From contig CAWHIL010000001.1 of NCBI GenBank assembly GCA_963829505.1, positions 1,550,001 through 1,614,000 of the forward strand: DNA of 64,000 nt, given 5' to 3'. Shown one piece after another: positions 28,278 to 37,571 of this stretch; positions within the stretch are counted from its first letter, which is position 1, and each line of letters starts with the position of its first letter. This DNA is from Roseiarcus sp963829505 (GTDB lineage: Bacteria; Pseudomonadota; Alphaproteobacteria; Rhizobiales; Beijerinckiaceae). The notes below the pieces were generated by a model. The model did not search any database. It had not been told where the DNA came from and saw nothing but the letters and a program-made list of their open reading frames with translations. Made by a program: the position numbers and the translations under genes.

Positions 28278-29610
28278 ATGCCTGTAGGTCGAACGGGATT
28301 GGCGGAGCTGACGCTTTGCGCCGCAACTTGGGCCGCCGCCCTTGTTTGCGCGGCGCCCGCGCTCGCCGACCCTGACGGACCGCCGGCGAGCGTTCGACAG
28401 AAGGCCGACGCGGAAACCGAGTTGCTCGGCGTTCAGGATACGATCCGGGCTTCGGAGGAGCAGCGCCGCGGCCTCCAGACCGAGATCGATTCCATCAAAA
28501 CCGACCAGGCCAGGCTCATGCAGGCGCTGATCGGCGCAACGGCCCGGGTGCAAGCTGTTGAAAGGGCTATTGGGGCCGCGGACGAACGTCTGGCGGGTCT
28601 CCAGGGCAAGGCGACGGCGCTCGATTCCTCGCTGCAGGGCCGCCGCGCCTCGATCGTCGAGATCTTGGCGGCGATCCAGCGGATGGGGGCGAACCCTCCG
28701 CCCGCCATCTTGATCCGGTCGGCCGACATGGCCGAAGCGGTGCGCGCCGCGACGCTGCTCAGCGCCATGACCGCGAACCTCAGCGCCGAAACCGAACGGC
28801 TCAAGCGCGACGTCGAGGACTTGTCGTCGACCCAGGCGTCGATTGGACAGGAAAAGGACAATCTTTCCAAGGCGGCCGCATCGCTCACAAATGAAAAGAC
28901 CCGGCTTTCTGCGCTGGTCGAGGCGCGGCGCGGTTCCCTCTCGAACGCCGAGGCTGCTCTCGGATCGCAGCAGAGGCGGGCGGCTGAACTCGCAAACCAG
29001 GCCGGTAGCCTGAAAGACCTGCTCGCCCGGCTCTCCGCCGAGGAAGCGCGGCGCAAGGCCGAAGAGGATGCGGCGCGGGCGGCTGACGAGCGGACCGCCC
29101 ACGACATCGAAGCAAAGGCGGAGAAGGCGCGCGACGTCGAGCCCGTTCGGCTGCATCCGGAGGTTGCTTTTTCCGAAACGAGGGGCCGTTTAGCGCTTCC
29201 CGTCGCTGGCACGATCCTGAAAGCATTTGGGACGTCCGACGGGCTTGGCGGCACGGAACACGGAATGCTCGTCGCCACCCTGGCGGGCGCCGTGGTCGCG
29301 GCGCCGGCCGACGGCGCGGTCCTCTATTCGGGCCCGTACAGAAGCTATGGCCGAACTCTTGATCATCGACGCCGGCGAAGGATATTATGTGCTCCTTGCC
29401 GGGATGGAACGCACCTACGTCTCTCGCGGGGAGGCCGTCCTCTCGGGCGAGCCCGTTGGAGCGCTGGGCGACGGCTCAACAAAAATGGCGGCGGCCGCGG
29501 CGGTTGGCGCTGCCCAGCCGGTTCTCTATATCGAGCTGAGAAAAGACGGGACGGCGATCGACCCGGGGCCTTGGTGGGCGAAGACAGAGATGGAAAAGGC
29601 GCGCGGATGA
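28278..29610 (+). pseudogene. EnvC-like murein hydrolase activator, single frameshift
   Basis: From ATG 28278 a signal peptide (cleavage near APALA) is followed by about 250 residues of coiled coil and the start of a LytM/M23 domain (LALPVAGTILKAFG, GMLVATLAGAVVAAPADGAVLYSGPYRSYG). The frame then breaks at 29353-29358. The other frame continues LLIIDAGEGYYVLLAGMERTYVSRGEAVLSGEPVGALG to the stop at 29610, which overlaps the ctpA start (ATGA). Removing one base (GAACTC to GACTC) gives SYGRLLIIDAG and a complete EnvC. EnvC activates amidases for septal peptidoglycan splitting, so a real loss would be costly. An assembly error is plausible. TTG 28266 is an alternative start. Confidence 0.85.
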
Positions 29611-31001
29611 ATCGGAATGCAAGTCTCCTGGCTCTTGGCGTCGCACTCGGCGCTGGTGTGACGCTCGTCGCGCCGCAGACGCTTTCTTACGTCAGTCCGT
29701 CAGCCAGAGCGGCCGCCGCGGACACCTATCGCCAGCTCAATCTGTTCGGAGACGTTTTCGACAAGATCCGTAACGACTATGTCGAGAAGCCAGACGAGGC
29801 GAAGCTGATCGAAGCAGCCATCAACGGCATGCTGTCCTCCCTCGACCCGCATTCGAGTTACATGGACTCGAAGGCGTTCAAGGACATGCAGGTTCAGACC
29901 AAGGGCGAATTTGGCGGGCTTGGCATCGAGGTCACCCAGGAGGACGGGCTGATCAAGGTGGTGACGCCGATCGACGAGACGCCGGCGGCGAAGGCCGGCA
30001 TCCTGTCGGGCGACATCATTACGGCGATCGACGACGCGCCGACGCAGGGACTGACCCTCGATCAGGCCGTCGAGAAAATGCGTGGCGCGATCAATTCGCC
30101 GGTCAAGCTCAAGATTGTTCGCGGCCCCAAGAAGGACGTCAAGGACTACACGATCGTCCGCGATCTCATTCGGGTTCAGTCGGTCCGTTCGCATGTCGAG
30201 GACAACGACGTCGGCTATATCCGCATCACCCAGTTCACCGAGCAGACGGCGGATGGCGTCAAGGACGCGATCGACAAGCTGAAGACCGAGATCCCCGCCG
30301 AAAAGTTCAAGGGTTACGTTCTTGACCTCAGAAACAATCCGGGAGGCCTGCTCGATCAGTCGATCGCCGTGGTCAACTCTTTCATCGACCGGGGCGAGAT
30401 CGTTTCGACCCGCGGACGCACGCCGGACGAGACGCAGAGGTTTGACGCTCGCCCGGGCGGCGACCTGTCCGCCGGCAAGCCGCTCGTCGTGCTGATCAAC
30501 GGCGGCTCGGCCTCGGCGTCCGAAATCGTCTCGGGAGCGTTGCAAGATCACAAGCGTGCGACCCTGATTGGGACCCGGTCGTTCGGCAAGGGGTCGGTGC
30601 AGACGATCATGCCTCTCGGCCAGGATGGCGCGCTGCGTTTGACGACCGCGCGCTATTACACGCCGTCCGGCCGCTCGATCCAGGCCAAGGGCATCGAGCC
30701 CGATTTCAAGGTGCTCGAGGACGTCCCCGCCGATCTCAAGGGCAAGGACGACATGAAGGGAGAGGCGTCGCTGAAGGGGCATCTCGCCAATGGCGACGAA
30801 GACACCTCCGCGTCGCAGGCCTATGTGCCCCCGGACGAGAAGGACGACAAGCAACTGAAGGCGGCGATCGGCTTCCTCCACGGCGAGAAGCCTGCGCAGG
30901 CGGCCTCGGCCGATACGGGAGCCGCGCAGCCGAACGTCGAAACCGGGAAGAGCGACACGACGGCGCCGGCGGCTCCCGCCGACTCCGGCAAGCCCAACTG
31001 A
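29607..31001 (+). CDS. ctpA: C-terminal processing peptidase, S41 family (first copy)
   Basis: 464 residues. An N-terminal membrane or signal segment is followed by a PDZ domain (GGLGIEVTQEDGLIKVVTPIDETPAAKAGI) and the S41 catalytic domain with the serine in GGSASASEIV and the lysine in RSFGKGSVQT. A disordered Ala/Pro/Asp C-terminal tail follows. Periplasmic Ctp proteases degrade or trim cell-envelope proteins, including peptidoglycan hydrolases. The start overlaps the envC stop, a conserved pairing in alphaproteobacteria. A close paralogue follows 28 bp downstream. Confidence 0.95.
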   Translation: MNRNASLLALGVALGAGVTLVAPQTLSYVSPSARAAAADTYRQLNLFGDVFDKIRNDYVEKPDEAKLIEAAINGMLSSLDPHSSYMDSKAFKDMQVQTKGEFGGLGIEVTQEDGLIKVVTPIDETPAAKAGILSGDIITAIDDAPTQGLTLDQAVEKMRGAINSPVKLKIVRGPKKDVKDYTIVRDLIRVQSVRSHVEDNDVGYIRITQFTEQTADGVKDAIDKLKTEIPAEKFKGYVLDLRNNPGGLLDQSIAVVNSFIDRGEIVSTRGRTPDETQRFDARPGGDLSAGKPLVVLINGGSASASEIVSGALQDHKRATLIGTRSFGKGSVQTIMPLGQDGALRLTTARYYTPSGRSIQAKGIEPDFKVLEDVPADLKGKDDMKGEASLKGHLANGDEDTSASQAYVPPDEKDDKQLKAAIGFLHGEKPAQAASADTGAAQPNVETGKSDTTAPAAPADSGKPN

Positions 31002-31029
31002 CGGATCGCCGGAAAGCGGACGGAGAGCC

Positions 31030-32337
31030 ATGCCAAGAGGGCTTACCTATCTCGTGATCGGATGTCTGGCCGGCGCCGCGGTCACCGGCGTCTCGCACGG
31101 CGCGCTCAACTCGGCGACGGGGAACGCGACGGCCGGGGTGCCGCTGTTCGCCGAAGTGTTCGACAAGGTTCGTTCGAGCTACGCAGAAAAGCCTGACGAC
31201 GACAAACTCGTCAGAGGCGCGATCGACGGGATGCTTGCTTCGCTCGACCCGCATTCGACCTATTTCGACCCCAAGGCGCTGGAGGATTTCCAGACGAGCA
31301 TGAAGGGCGAGGAGTTCGGTGGGCTCGGACTCGAGGTCATGATGGAGGACGGCCTCGTCAAGGTCGTCAGTCCGATCGACGAAACTCCGGCCGCGCGGGC
31401 GGGCCTCATGACCGGCGATCTCATCACCAGGATCGACGAGACGCCGGTCAAGGGCCTGAGCCTCAAGGAAGCCGTCGACAAGATGCGCGGGGCCGCCAAA
31501 ACGAGCGTGCGCCTTCTGGTCCAGCGCGGAACCGGCGACGCGAGAGAATACAAGATCGTCCGTGAGATCATCCACGTGCAGTCCGTTCGATCGCACGTCG
31601 AAAGCGGCGACATCGGCTACATCCGGATCACGCAGTTCAATCAGGAGGCGTATGACGGACTGCGCAAGGCCTTCGACCACTTCCACTCGGATCCGGGCGA
31701 CGGCGAGATCAAAGGTTACATCCTTGATCTGCGCAACAATCCGGGTGGCCTTCTCAACCAGGCGGTCGAAATCACGAACGCCTTCGTCGACGAGGGACAG
31801 ATCGTCAGCACGCGAGGCCGCACGGCCGAACAGCATCAGGGCTACAGCGCCCGCCCCGGAGTCAATCTGTCGCAGGGCAAGCCGATGGTCGTGCTGATCA
31901 ACGGCGGATCGGCCTCGGCTTCAGAGATCGTCTCCGGCGCGCTGCAGGATCTCAAGCGGGCGACGCTCATCGGAACGCGCTCGTTCGGCAAGGGGTCGGT
32001 GCAGACGATCTTGCCGCTCGGCGATGAGGGCGCCTTGAAGCTGACCACGGCGAGATACTACACGCCCTCCGGACGCTCCATTCAGGCGAGGGGCATCGAG
32101 CCGGATGTCTTCGTGGTCGAGAACATACCGAACGACCTGAAGGGCAAGGTGTCCAGCCTCGGCGAAGCATCGCTGTTCGGCCACCTGAAGAACGGAACGG
32201 ACGAAGAGAAGGGGTCGGACGCCTACGTTCCGCCGGACAAGGACAAGGATACCCAGTTGCAGGCCGCCGTCAGTCTCCTGCATGGCGCGACTCCGGAGTC
32301 GTTGAAGAGTCCGCCCGCGACGATCACGTCACAATGA
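31030..32337 (+). CDS. C-terminal processing peptidase, S41 family (second, tandem copy)
   Basis: 435 residues, highly similar to the preceding ctpA across PDZ and catalytic domains (same GGSASASEIV serine and RSFGKGSVQT lysine motifs), with a different N-terminal anchor (MPRGLTYLVIGCLAGAAVTGV) and a shorter tail. The first 20 residues form a likely uncleaved anchor or signal peptide. ATG 31030 follows GGAGAGCC. The tandem arrangement is best read as a gene duplication with both copies intact, so partial specialisation is possible. The stop overlaps the next small gene. Confidence 0.94.
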   Translation: MPRGLTYLVIGCLAGAAVTGVSHGALNSATGNATAGVPLFAEVFDKVRSSYAEKPDDDKLVRGAIDGMLASLDPHSTYFDPKALEDFQTSMKGEEFGGLGLEVMMEDGLVKVVSPIDETPAARAGLMTGDLITRIDETPVKGLSLKEAVDKMRGAAKTSVRLLVQRGTGDAREYKIVREIIHVQSVRSHVESGDIGYIRITQFNQEAYDGLRKAFDHFHSDPGDGEIKGYILDLRNNPGGLLNQAVEITNAFVDEGQIVSTRGRTAEQHQGYSARPGVNLSQGKPMVVLINGGSASASEIVSGALQDLKRATLIGTRSFGKGSVQTILPLGDEGALKLTTARYYTPSGRSIQARGIEPDVFVVENIPNDLKGKVSSLGEASLFGHLKNGTDEEKGSDAYVPPDKDKDTQLQAAVSLLHGATPESLKSPPATITSQ

Positions 32338-32840
32338 GGGCGCTGCTTCTCACGTTCGCGGCGGCGCTGCTTGCGTCGCCGATCGCCGCAGAGGCCGATG
32401 AACCGACAGGGTGCGGAGCTTTCCGGTGGCCCATCGAAACCGAGCGTTCGGCCCTCTCGTCCGCAGAAAGGTCGGTCCTAGGCAACGGCGGCGATCTCCT
32501 CTACGGAGCGGCCGAGACCCTTAAGCTTGCTCCGTTCGAAGACGCAAACCTTCCTCTTCCGCCGGAGCGGGCGCCGAAGTCAAAGCCGTCGTTTGCCGGC
32601 CATTATGTTCTTCCCGCCCCGGCCAAGCCGGGGGTGTACAAGCTGACGCTCACCGCGGACGGCTGGCTCGACGTCCTCGACGACGGTCTCTTTCTCCACC
32701 CAAAGGCGTTTTCCGGCGCGCTCGGGTGCGAGGGCGCGCGCAAGAGCATCAAGTTCGATTTGCCCCCGCGTCCGGTCGAGATCCAGATCAGCAACGTCAG
32801 GGAGGCTGACATCGGCATGATCGTTACGCCATCGGAATGA
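32334..32840 (+). CDS. Small secreted protein of unknown function downstream of ctpA
   Basis: 168 residues with a clear signal peptide (MRALLLTFAAALLASPIAAEA) and a mature part of about 147 residues with two cysteines. It contains a beta-rich stretch PGVYKLTLTADGWLDVLDDG. I do not recognise a named domain. The start overlaps the ctpA paralogue stop by four bases, so it is almost certainly cotranscribed and acts in the periplasm. It might be a partner or substrate of the proteases, but nothing in the sequence proves this. Confidence 0.78.
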   Translation: MRALLLTFAAALLASPIAAEADEPTGCGAFRWPIETERSALSSAERSVLGNGGDLLYGAAETLKLAPFEDANLPLPPERAPKSKPSFAGHYVLPAPAKPGVYKLTLTADGWLDVLDDGLFLHPKAFSGALGCEGARKSIKFDLPPRPVEIQISNVREADIGMIVTPSE

Positions 32841-32924
32841 GCGCCCCTCCTTGCGTTCGTGCGAGGGCGAGCGGAAGGTTTGGCCATCGCGGGAGACAGT
32901 CGCGGAAGAGGAAGGTTCGTCCGC

Positions 32925-35900
32925 TCAGCTTGCGGATGCGGGCGCGGTGTCGTTGGCTGTCGGATCCGGTTGGAGCGGTTTGAACCTCGACAATTGATCC
33001 GCCGCTGCCGCAAGGCTCTCGGCGTCCATATTGCCGGCGACTTCGTCGCGCTTGCGCGCCGCCTCGGCGTCGCCCTGCGCGGCGGCGAGCGAGAACCACG
33101 TCCAGGCCTGGCCGAGATCCTGCGCGACGCCGAGACCGCGTGCGCAGAGGACGCCGAGGTTGAACTGGCTGTCTCGCACGCCCATTTCCGCCGCGCGGCG
33201 GAACCACTTCGCCGCTTCGCCGTAGTCGGACCTGCCGTTGTCCGCCGCATTGGCGACCATCACGCCGAGGTTGTGGGCGGCTCTCGCGTTGCCTGCCTGG
33301 GCCGCCGCCGTGTACCACCGTTTGGCGGCGGCCGGATCCCGCTCAACCCCTAGGCCCTTCTGATAAAGAAGGCCGAGCTTGAATTCAGCGGGAGCGAAGC
33401 CCGAGGATGCCGCCCGTTGAAACATCAACGCGGCCGCCCTCTGGTCCTGCGGCGCTCCTCGCCCTTCGAACAGGCGTTGGGCGAGCTCGTATTCGGCCAC
33501 ATAGGAACCGGCAAGCGCAGCGTCGCGGAGCGCCGGCTCAACGCCGCTGGGGATCGTGGCGGGGAATGCGGCGGATGCCGGAGCGGCGACGGCAGCGTCG
33601 GCGCGCGCCGGGGCTGGCGCGATTGAGGCGATCGGAGAAGGGTCGACCGCCGGAGAGAGGGATGCCGCCACCGGCAACGGGGCGGGCGTTGGCGGCGTCG
33701 CCGCGGCCGCCTTGGCCGGCTGTCCTGCGCCCTCCCAACGCTCGGCGAGCGGCCCATAGGCGCGGATCACGGTCGCGGCGGCAGCGGCGCCAAGCACAAC
33801 GACCGCGGCGATCAGGATCGTGCGTCTGTGGCGCGCGCAGACCCGCCTGACGTGCTCCACGGCGCCCCCGACCTTTCCCCATGGAGCGGAGGCCGGGGCG
33901 TCGCTGTTTTTCACGGCGGCCAATTGTGCAGCACGGCGCGCCGCGGCGATGTGGGCAGAGATTGCCGCGTTCGTCCGAGGCCTCGCGCTCTCAGCCGAAT
34001 CAGCAGCAAGCAGGGCGCGATGCGGGGCAGCCACGCCCGGTTCAAGCAGGAACTCGTCGGCGGCCTCCTCAGGGAGCGAGAGCCCGGGACCGAGCGTCTC
34101 CTCAAGCATTTCGGCCAAACGGAGGCCGTCATCGATATCGGGGAGCTCCGGCGGAGTCGCTTCGACCGGGGCGTCGCGAGCGCCGTCGTCGCGCGCGCCG
34201 CGGGTCGCCGCCTGTCCGGCGATCTCGCGAGGAAGACTGTCGATCGCCTTGTCGAGGACGGCCCTTATTCCTTGCAGGAGGGCTTCGATGCGGCGTTCGG
34301 CGTTGGCGCGCTCCTGTTCAAAGGCGGACATGCGCTCCGCGACGTCGAGCTCCGCCGACGGCTTCGAACTCTCCTCCTGAAGACTCTCGAGCAGGGCCCG
34401 GGCGGCGCTCTGGAGCGCGGCCGCTTCGCCGAGCTGGCCTGCCGCGTCTTCGAGGCGCTCCGCAAGTCGGGCGAAGCGATCGGCGTTCGCCGACGCCGCC
34501 GCGGCTTCATCGGCAAAACGGCTTTCAAGCCGCTGCTCGAGGTCTCCGATCAGCTGCTCCGCTGCGTCGCGGTCGAAGACTGGAGGCTGCACGGCTTCGA
34601 CCGCCGTCCTGATCAAGACGAGCTCGCGCCCGATGGCGCCCGTCTCTTGCTCCGTCCCGCGAGCAAGCGCGCGATCGAGCTTCGCCCCAATGTCTTCGAG
34701 CGCCGGTTCGATGGAAGGCGCGGGCGGTCGCGCAAGCGCCGCGTCGAGTTTGGCGTCAAGTTCATGCAGCAGCGGCGCCAGCGCCTCCTGCGGCTTGTCG
34801 AGCCTCGAGGCGAGGACGTGCAACGACGTCTCGATGCGCTCGGCTGCGGATTGCGACTGCTCGACGGCCTCGCGAAGGCGCAGCGCCACGACTTCCAGCT
34901 CACGCACGGGCGCGCCAATGGTTTCGCTGTCGTCCTCGGTCGGGTCCTCGATCGACGGAGCGACAACCTGCCGGACCGGGCGCGGAAGGCGGCCAAACAA
35001 AGCGCCCGTTCGCCCCAACTCAAGGCGTTCGATCACCTCGACAAGTTCGTTGACCTGGTCATCGAGCTGCTCGACGGGAAGTCCGCGGCGCGCGCCGGCG
35101 AGCAGGATCCTGCGCACCTCTTCCATGCGGCCCCGAACGGCCTCCATGACGTGCGAGGCGGCCGGCTCTTCCGTCAGGACGTCGACCCTCGAGGCGAACA
35201 ACCGAACCCGTCGCCGCAGCTCGATCGCGTCGGCTTCGAATTCGTGCGCGCTCGTGAACTTGCGCAACTGGTCGGTGACCGCGTCGAGCGCATCGAGCAG
35301 GCGTTCGTCGGCCGTCTCCCGCGCCAATCGCGGCGCGGCCGGCGGCGGCGGAGAGGCCGCCGGCGCGAGGCTCGCAAAGAGCGCGTCGTCGACGCTTCGG
35401 AGCGGAGGCTCAAGGCCCGCGAGCCTCTGGCGCCCGTCTGGCGCGCGGCGCTGCGACGAGAGCGGCGCTGCGGCGAACGTCAGGTCGAAAGCGTCGGAAT
35501 CTTCGATAGAGGAGTCTGCCGAGCCCGGCCCCGTCGCGGTCTCCTGCTCCGGCGAAACAGCGGGCGCGGTCTCTGCGAGCGAAGGAAGCGCGTCGAAGAG
35601 AAGCGGCCTCTCGGGCGCGGCCTCGGCGTCCTGCGTGCGCGGCTCGGATAGCGCCGCGGCCTTCAATCGCTCCTGCAACTCCCTGGCCGACGCTCGTCCG
35701 GGCGCGAAAGCCCGGCTCTCGATCCGGTCGTCGCGGTCCTCGACGACATCCCGGCCGGCCTCGGGAGAGGGATGGCCGATCTCTCCCTCATCGGGGTCGG
35801 CGGCGTGTCCGACGATCGCCTCGTCGAGCCATTCCTCCACGGTGACGCCGGCCCGCGTCGCCGCCCGTTCGGCGATGTGCCGGGCGGCCGGACTCATGAA

Positions 35901-35930
35901 CCTCTGCCCCCACGCCGTGCTGTTGCTCAT
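32925..35930 (-). CDS. PodJ-like polar localisation protein with coiled coils, one membrane segment and Sel1 repeats
   Basis: 1001 residues from ATG 35930 (GAGGGC upstream). The N-terminus SPAARHIAERAATRAGVTVEEWLDEAI matches the short helix-turn motif found at the start of PodJ/Sel1 proteins in Hyphomicrobiales. Long coiled coils run from about residue 210 to 600, then a basic segment and a single transmembrane helix near residues 702-722 (TILIAAVVVLGAAAAATVI). A Pro/Ala-rich periplasmic linker follows, then three or more Sel1-type repeats (about 800-960; AEFKLGLLYQKGLGV, AAHNLGVM, SQFNLGVLCARGLGV). PodJ organises polar factors and cell-cycle asymmetry. A C-terminal peptidoglycan-binding domain, present in Caulobacter, is not seen. 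Confidence 0.8.
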   Translation of the reverse strand: MSNSTAWGQRFMSPAARHIAERAATRAGVTVEEWLDEAIVGHAADPDEGEIGHPSPEAGRDVVEDRDDRIESRAFAPGRASARELQERLKAAALSEPRTQDAEAAPERPLLFDALPSLAETAPAVSPEQETATGPGSADSSIEDSDAFDLTFAAAPLSSQRRAPDGRQRLAGLEPPLRSVDDALFASLAPAASPPPPAAPRLARETADERLLDALDAVTDQLRKFTSAHEFEADAIELRRRVRLFASRVDVLTEEPAASHVMEAVRGRMEEVRRILLAGARRGLPVEQLDDQVNELVEVIERLELGRTGALFGRLPRPVRQVVAPSIEDPTEDDSETIGAPVRELEVVALRLREAVEQSQSAAERIETSLHVLASRLDKPQEALAPLLHELDAKLDAALARPPAPSIEPALEDIGAKLDRALARGTEQETGAIGRELVLIRTAVEAVQPPVFDRDAAEQLIGDLEQRLESRFADEAAAASANADRFARLAERLEDAAGQLGEAAALQSAARALLESLQEESSKPSAELDVAERMSAFEQERANAERRIEALLQGIRAVLDKAIDSLPREIAGQAATRGARDDGARDAPVEATPPELPDIDDGLRLAEMLEETLGPGLSLPEEAADEFLLEPGVAAPHRALLAADSAESARPRTNAAISAHIAAARRAAQLAAVKNSDAPASAPWGKVGGAVEHVRRVCARHRRTILIAAVVVLGAAAAATVIRAYGPLAERWEGAGQPAKAAAATPPTPAPLPVAASLSPAVDPSPIASIAPAPARADAAVAAPASAAFPATIPSGVEPALRDAALAGSYVAEYELAQRLFEGRGAPQDQRAAALMFQRAASSGFAPAEFKLGLLYQKGLGVERDPAAAKRWYTAAAQAGNARAAHNLGVMVANAADNGRSDYGEAAKWFRRAAEMGVRDSQFNLGVLCARGLGVAQDLGQAWTWFSLAAAQGDAEAARKRDEVAGNMDAESLAAAADQLSRFKPLQPDPTANDTAPASAS

Positions 35931-36073
35931 GCCCTCGACCGCCGCAGGCGTCTTTTCGATGCGGCCGCATTGAGGCGCGGCGCACCCGCCGATCATTCGG
36001 TCGGCACGGTGAAGAAACGGTTAAAGGCCGCTTTGACGCCGGGTTCGCGCAAGCTGGCCCGAGTCACAATCGG

Positions 36074-36100
36074 GTTGCAGTTATGCAACTTTTGGTTGCA
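36074..36100. promoter_or_regulatory. GTTGCA half-sites upstream of the MerR-family gene
   Basis: GTTGCA-GTTA-TGCAAC forms a 16-bp inverted repeat at 36074-36089, and a third GTTGCA follows at 36095-36100. The cluster lies about 100 bp upstream of the MerR-type gene in an A+T-richer stretch. It is a candidate autoregulatory operator and promoter region. Confidence 0.45.
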
Positions 36101-36191
36101 TTCCGGAAGGATTCGAGCATAGTTATCCCGATTCGCACTGTGGGCGATTCAGGAGGGCGCAGACCCAACGGCGCTACCCAAAGGAGAGGCC

Positions 36192-36644
36192 ATGAACCCG
36201 TTGTCTTCACTAAATTATTCGTCAGGCCCAGTGTCTCGTGCAGCCGGCGTTCCCGTCGAGCCGAGAGCCAATTCAAGCATGGAGGAGCTCACGATCAGCC
36301 AGATGTCTAGGTTGTATGGGGTCAGCCTGCGCACGCTCAGGTTCTATGAAGACCGGGGTCTCATGAAGCCCCGCCGCGAGGGCAACGCGCGTTACTACAG
36401 GAGCGCCGACCGCGCCCGGATGGACATGATTCTCAGGGGCAAGAAGCTCGGCTTCACGCTCTCCGAGATCACCGACCTGATCGGCGGCAAGGGCGCGAGC
36501 GAAACGCCCGACCTCGAGGAGCGTCTGCAACCGCAGCAGATCGTCAACCAGATCGGCCATCTGGAACGTCAGCGCGGGGAAATCGACGACGCCATCGCGC
36601 GGCTGCGCGAGACCCATGGCCGGCTGTCGCGCGACGTCGCCTGA
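36192..36644 (+). CDS. MerR-family transcriptional regulator
   Basis: 150 residues, ATG 36192 behind AAAGGAGAGGCC. A 30-residue leader precedes the MerR helix-turn-helix and wing (TISQMSRLYGVSLRTLRFYEDRGLMKPRREGNARYYRSADRARM). A dimerisation helix follows, GQ-type: QQIVNQIGHLERQRGEIDDAIARLRE. There are no conserved metal-binding cysteines, so it is not a mercury or copper sensor. The effector is unknown. It converges with cmk 36 bp away. Confidence 0.9.
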   Translation: MNPLSSLNYSSGPVSRAAGVPVEPRANSSMEELTISQMSRLYGVSLRTLRFYEDRGLMKPRREGNARYYRSADRARMDMILRGKKLGFTLSEITDLIGGKGASETPDLEERLQPQQIVNQIGHLERQRGEIDDAIARLRETHGRLSRDVA

Positions 36645-36679
36645 CGTCCGGGCGAGGCGCGCGCGACATCGGGGAACTC

Positions 36680-37324
36680 TCACGCGCGCACCCGGCGGGC
36701 TTCGACGATCCGCTCAGCCTCGGCCACTGCGGCTTCGATGCTGAGCGCGGTCGTGTCGAGGCGGACGGCGTCCTCCGCCGCACGCAGAGGCGCCGCGGAA
36801 CGGCCGGCGTCGCGGGCGTCCCGCTTGAGAATGTCGGCGAGAATGACGTCATAATCGGCGCGCTCGCCCCGCTGGGCGATCTCGAGCGCGCGCCGCATGG
36901 CGCGGGCGGAGGCGCTGGCGGTCACGAAGATCTTCACGTCGGCGGCCGGACAGACGACCGTTCCGATGTCGCGGCCGTCGAGCACCGCGCCTCCCGGACG
37001 TGCGGCGAAGGCGCGCTGGGCGTCGATCAGCGCCGCTCGCACGCCGGGCAGGGCCGCGACCACCGACGCCGCCTCACCCATCTCCCTCATGCGCAACGTT
37101 TTCTCGTCGAAGTCGGTGAGGCCGAGCGCGCGGGCCGCGGCGACTGCGGCGGCCTCGTCGGCGAGGTCGCGGCCGGCGGAGATCAGCGCGGCGGCTGTCG
37201 CCCGATAGAGGAGCCCGGTGTCGAGATGCGGCAGGGCGTACGCTTTCGCGAGCCGGCGGGCGATCGTGCCCTTGCCCGAGGCGGCGGGGCCGTCGATGGC
37301 GATGATCATCGCGCGGTCAACCAT
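36680..37324 (-). CDS. cmk: Cytidylate kinase
   Basis: 214 residues. The P-loop GPAASGKGT is intact near residue 12, followed by LDTGLLYRATAAAL, GRDIGTVVCPAADVKIFVTAS and the lid region ARRALEIAQRGERADYD-like. It phosphorylates CMP and dCMP. I take ATG 37324 because GAGG lies six bases upstream; ATG 37309, nearer the usual family start MIIAIDGP, lacks a ribosome site. The neighbours aroA and rpsA, usual in relatives, are absent. The region directly upstream consists of decayed copies of this gene's own 5' end. Confidence 0.93.
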   Translation of the reverse strand: MVDRAMIIAIDGPAASGKGTIARRLAKAYALPHLDTGLLYRATAAALISAGRDLADEAAAVAAARALGLTDFDEKTLRMREMGEAASVVAALPGVRAALIDAQRAFAARPGGAVLDGRDIGTVVCPAADVKIFVTASASARAMRRALEIAQRGERADYDVILADILKRDARDAGRSAAPLRAAEDAVRLDTTALSIEAAVAEAERIVEARRVRA

Positions 37325-37571
37325 CGGCCGCCTCGCCCATTTCCCGGGCGCCGAGCGCCTCCCGATCGAGCTCGGCGAGGCCGGGCGCGCGGGCCGCGGC
37401 GGCCTTGTCAGTGAGGTCGCGGCCGGCGGAGATCAGCGCGGCGGCGGTCGCCCGATAGAGGAGCCCAGCGCCAGGATGCGGCAGCGGGTATCGTTGCGCC
37501 AGCCGGCGGGCGATCGCGCGCCTGTCCGGGGCGGCGCAGCCGTCGATGGCGACGATCGCGCGCTTAGCCAT
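37317..37571 (-). pseudogene. Decayed cmk N-terminal fragment, copy 1, overlapping the cmk start
   Basis: An 84-codon ORF aligned with cmk residues 6 to about 90: AIVAIDG, then ARRLAQRYPLPHPGAGLLYRATAAALISAGRDL, ending REMGEAADG. The P-loop is destroyed (GCAAPDRRA in place of GPAASGKGT). Its TGA (37317-37319) overlaps the ATG of cmk (37322-37324), so if translated it would be coupled to cmk. It carries its own GGAG upstream of the ATG at 37571. It cannot be an active kinase because most of the protein and the lysine are missing. Confidence 0.85.

Noticed and set aside
28266..31001. Apparent fusion of an EnvC-like protein with CtpA in one frame
   Set aside because: The fusion arises from the frameshift at 29353-29358. 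ctpA has its own start at 29607, and the second half of EnvC is found in another frame.
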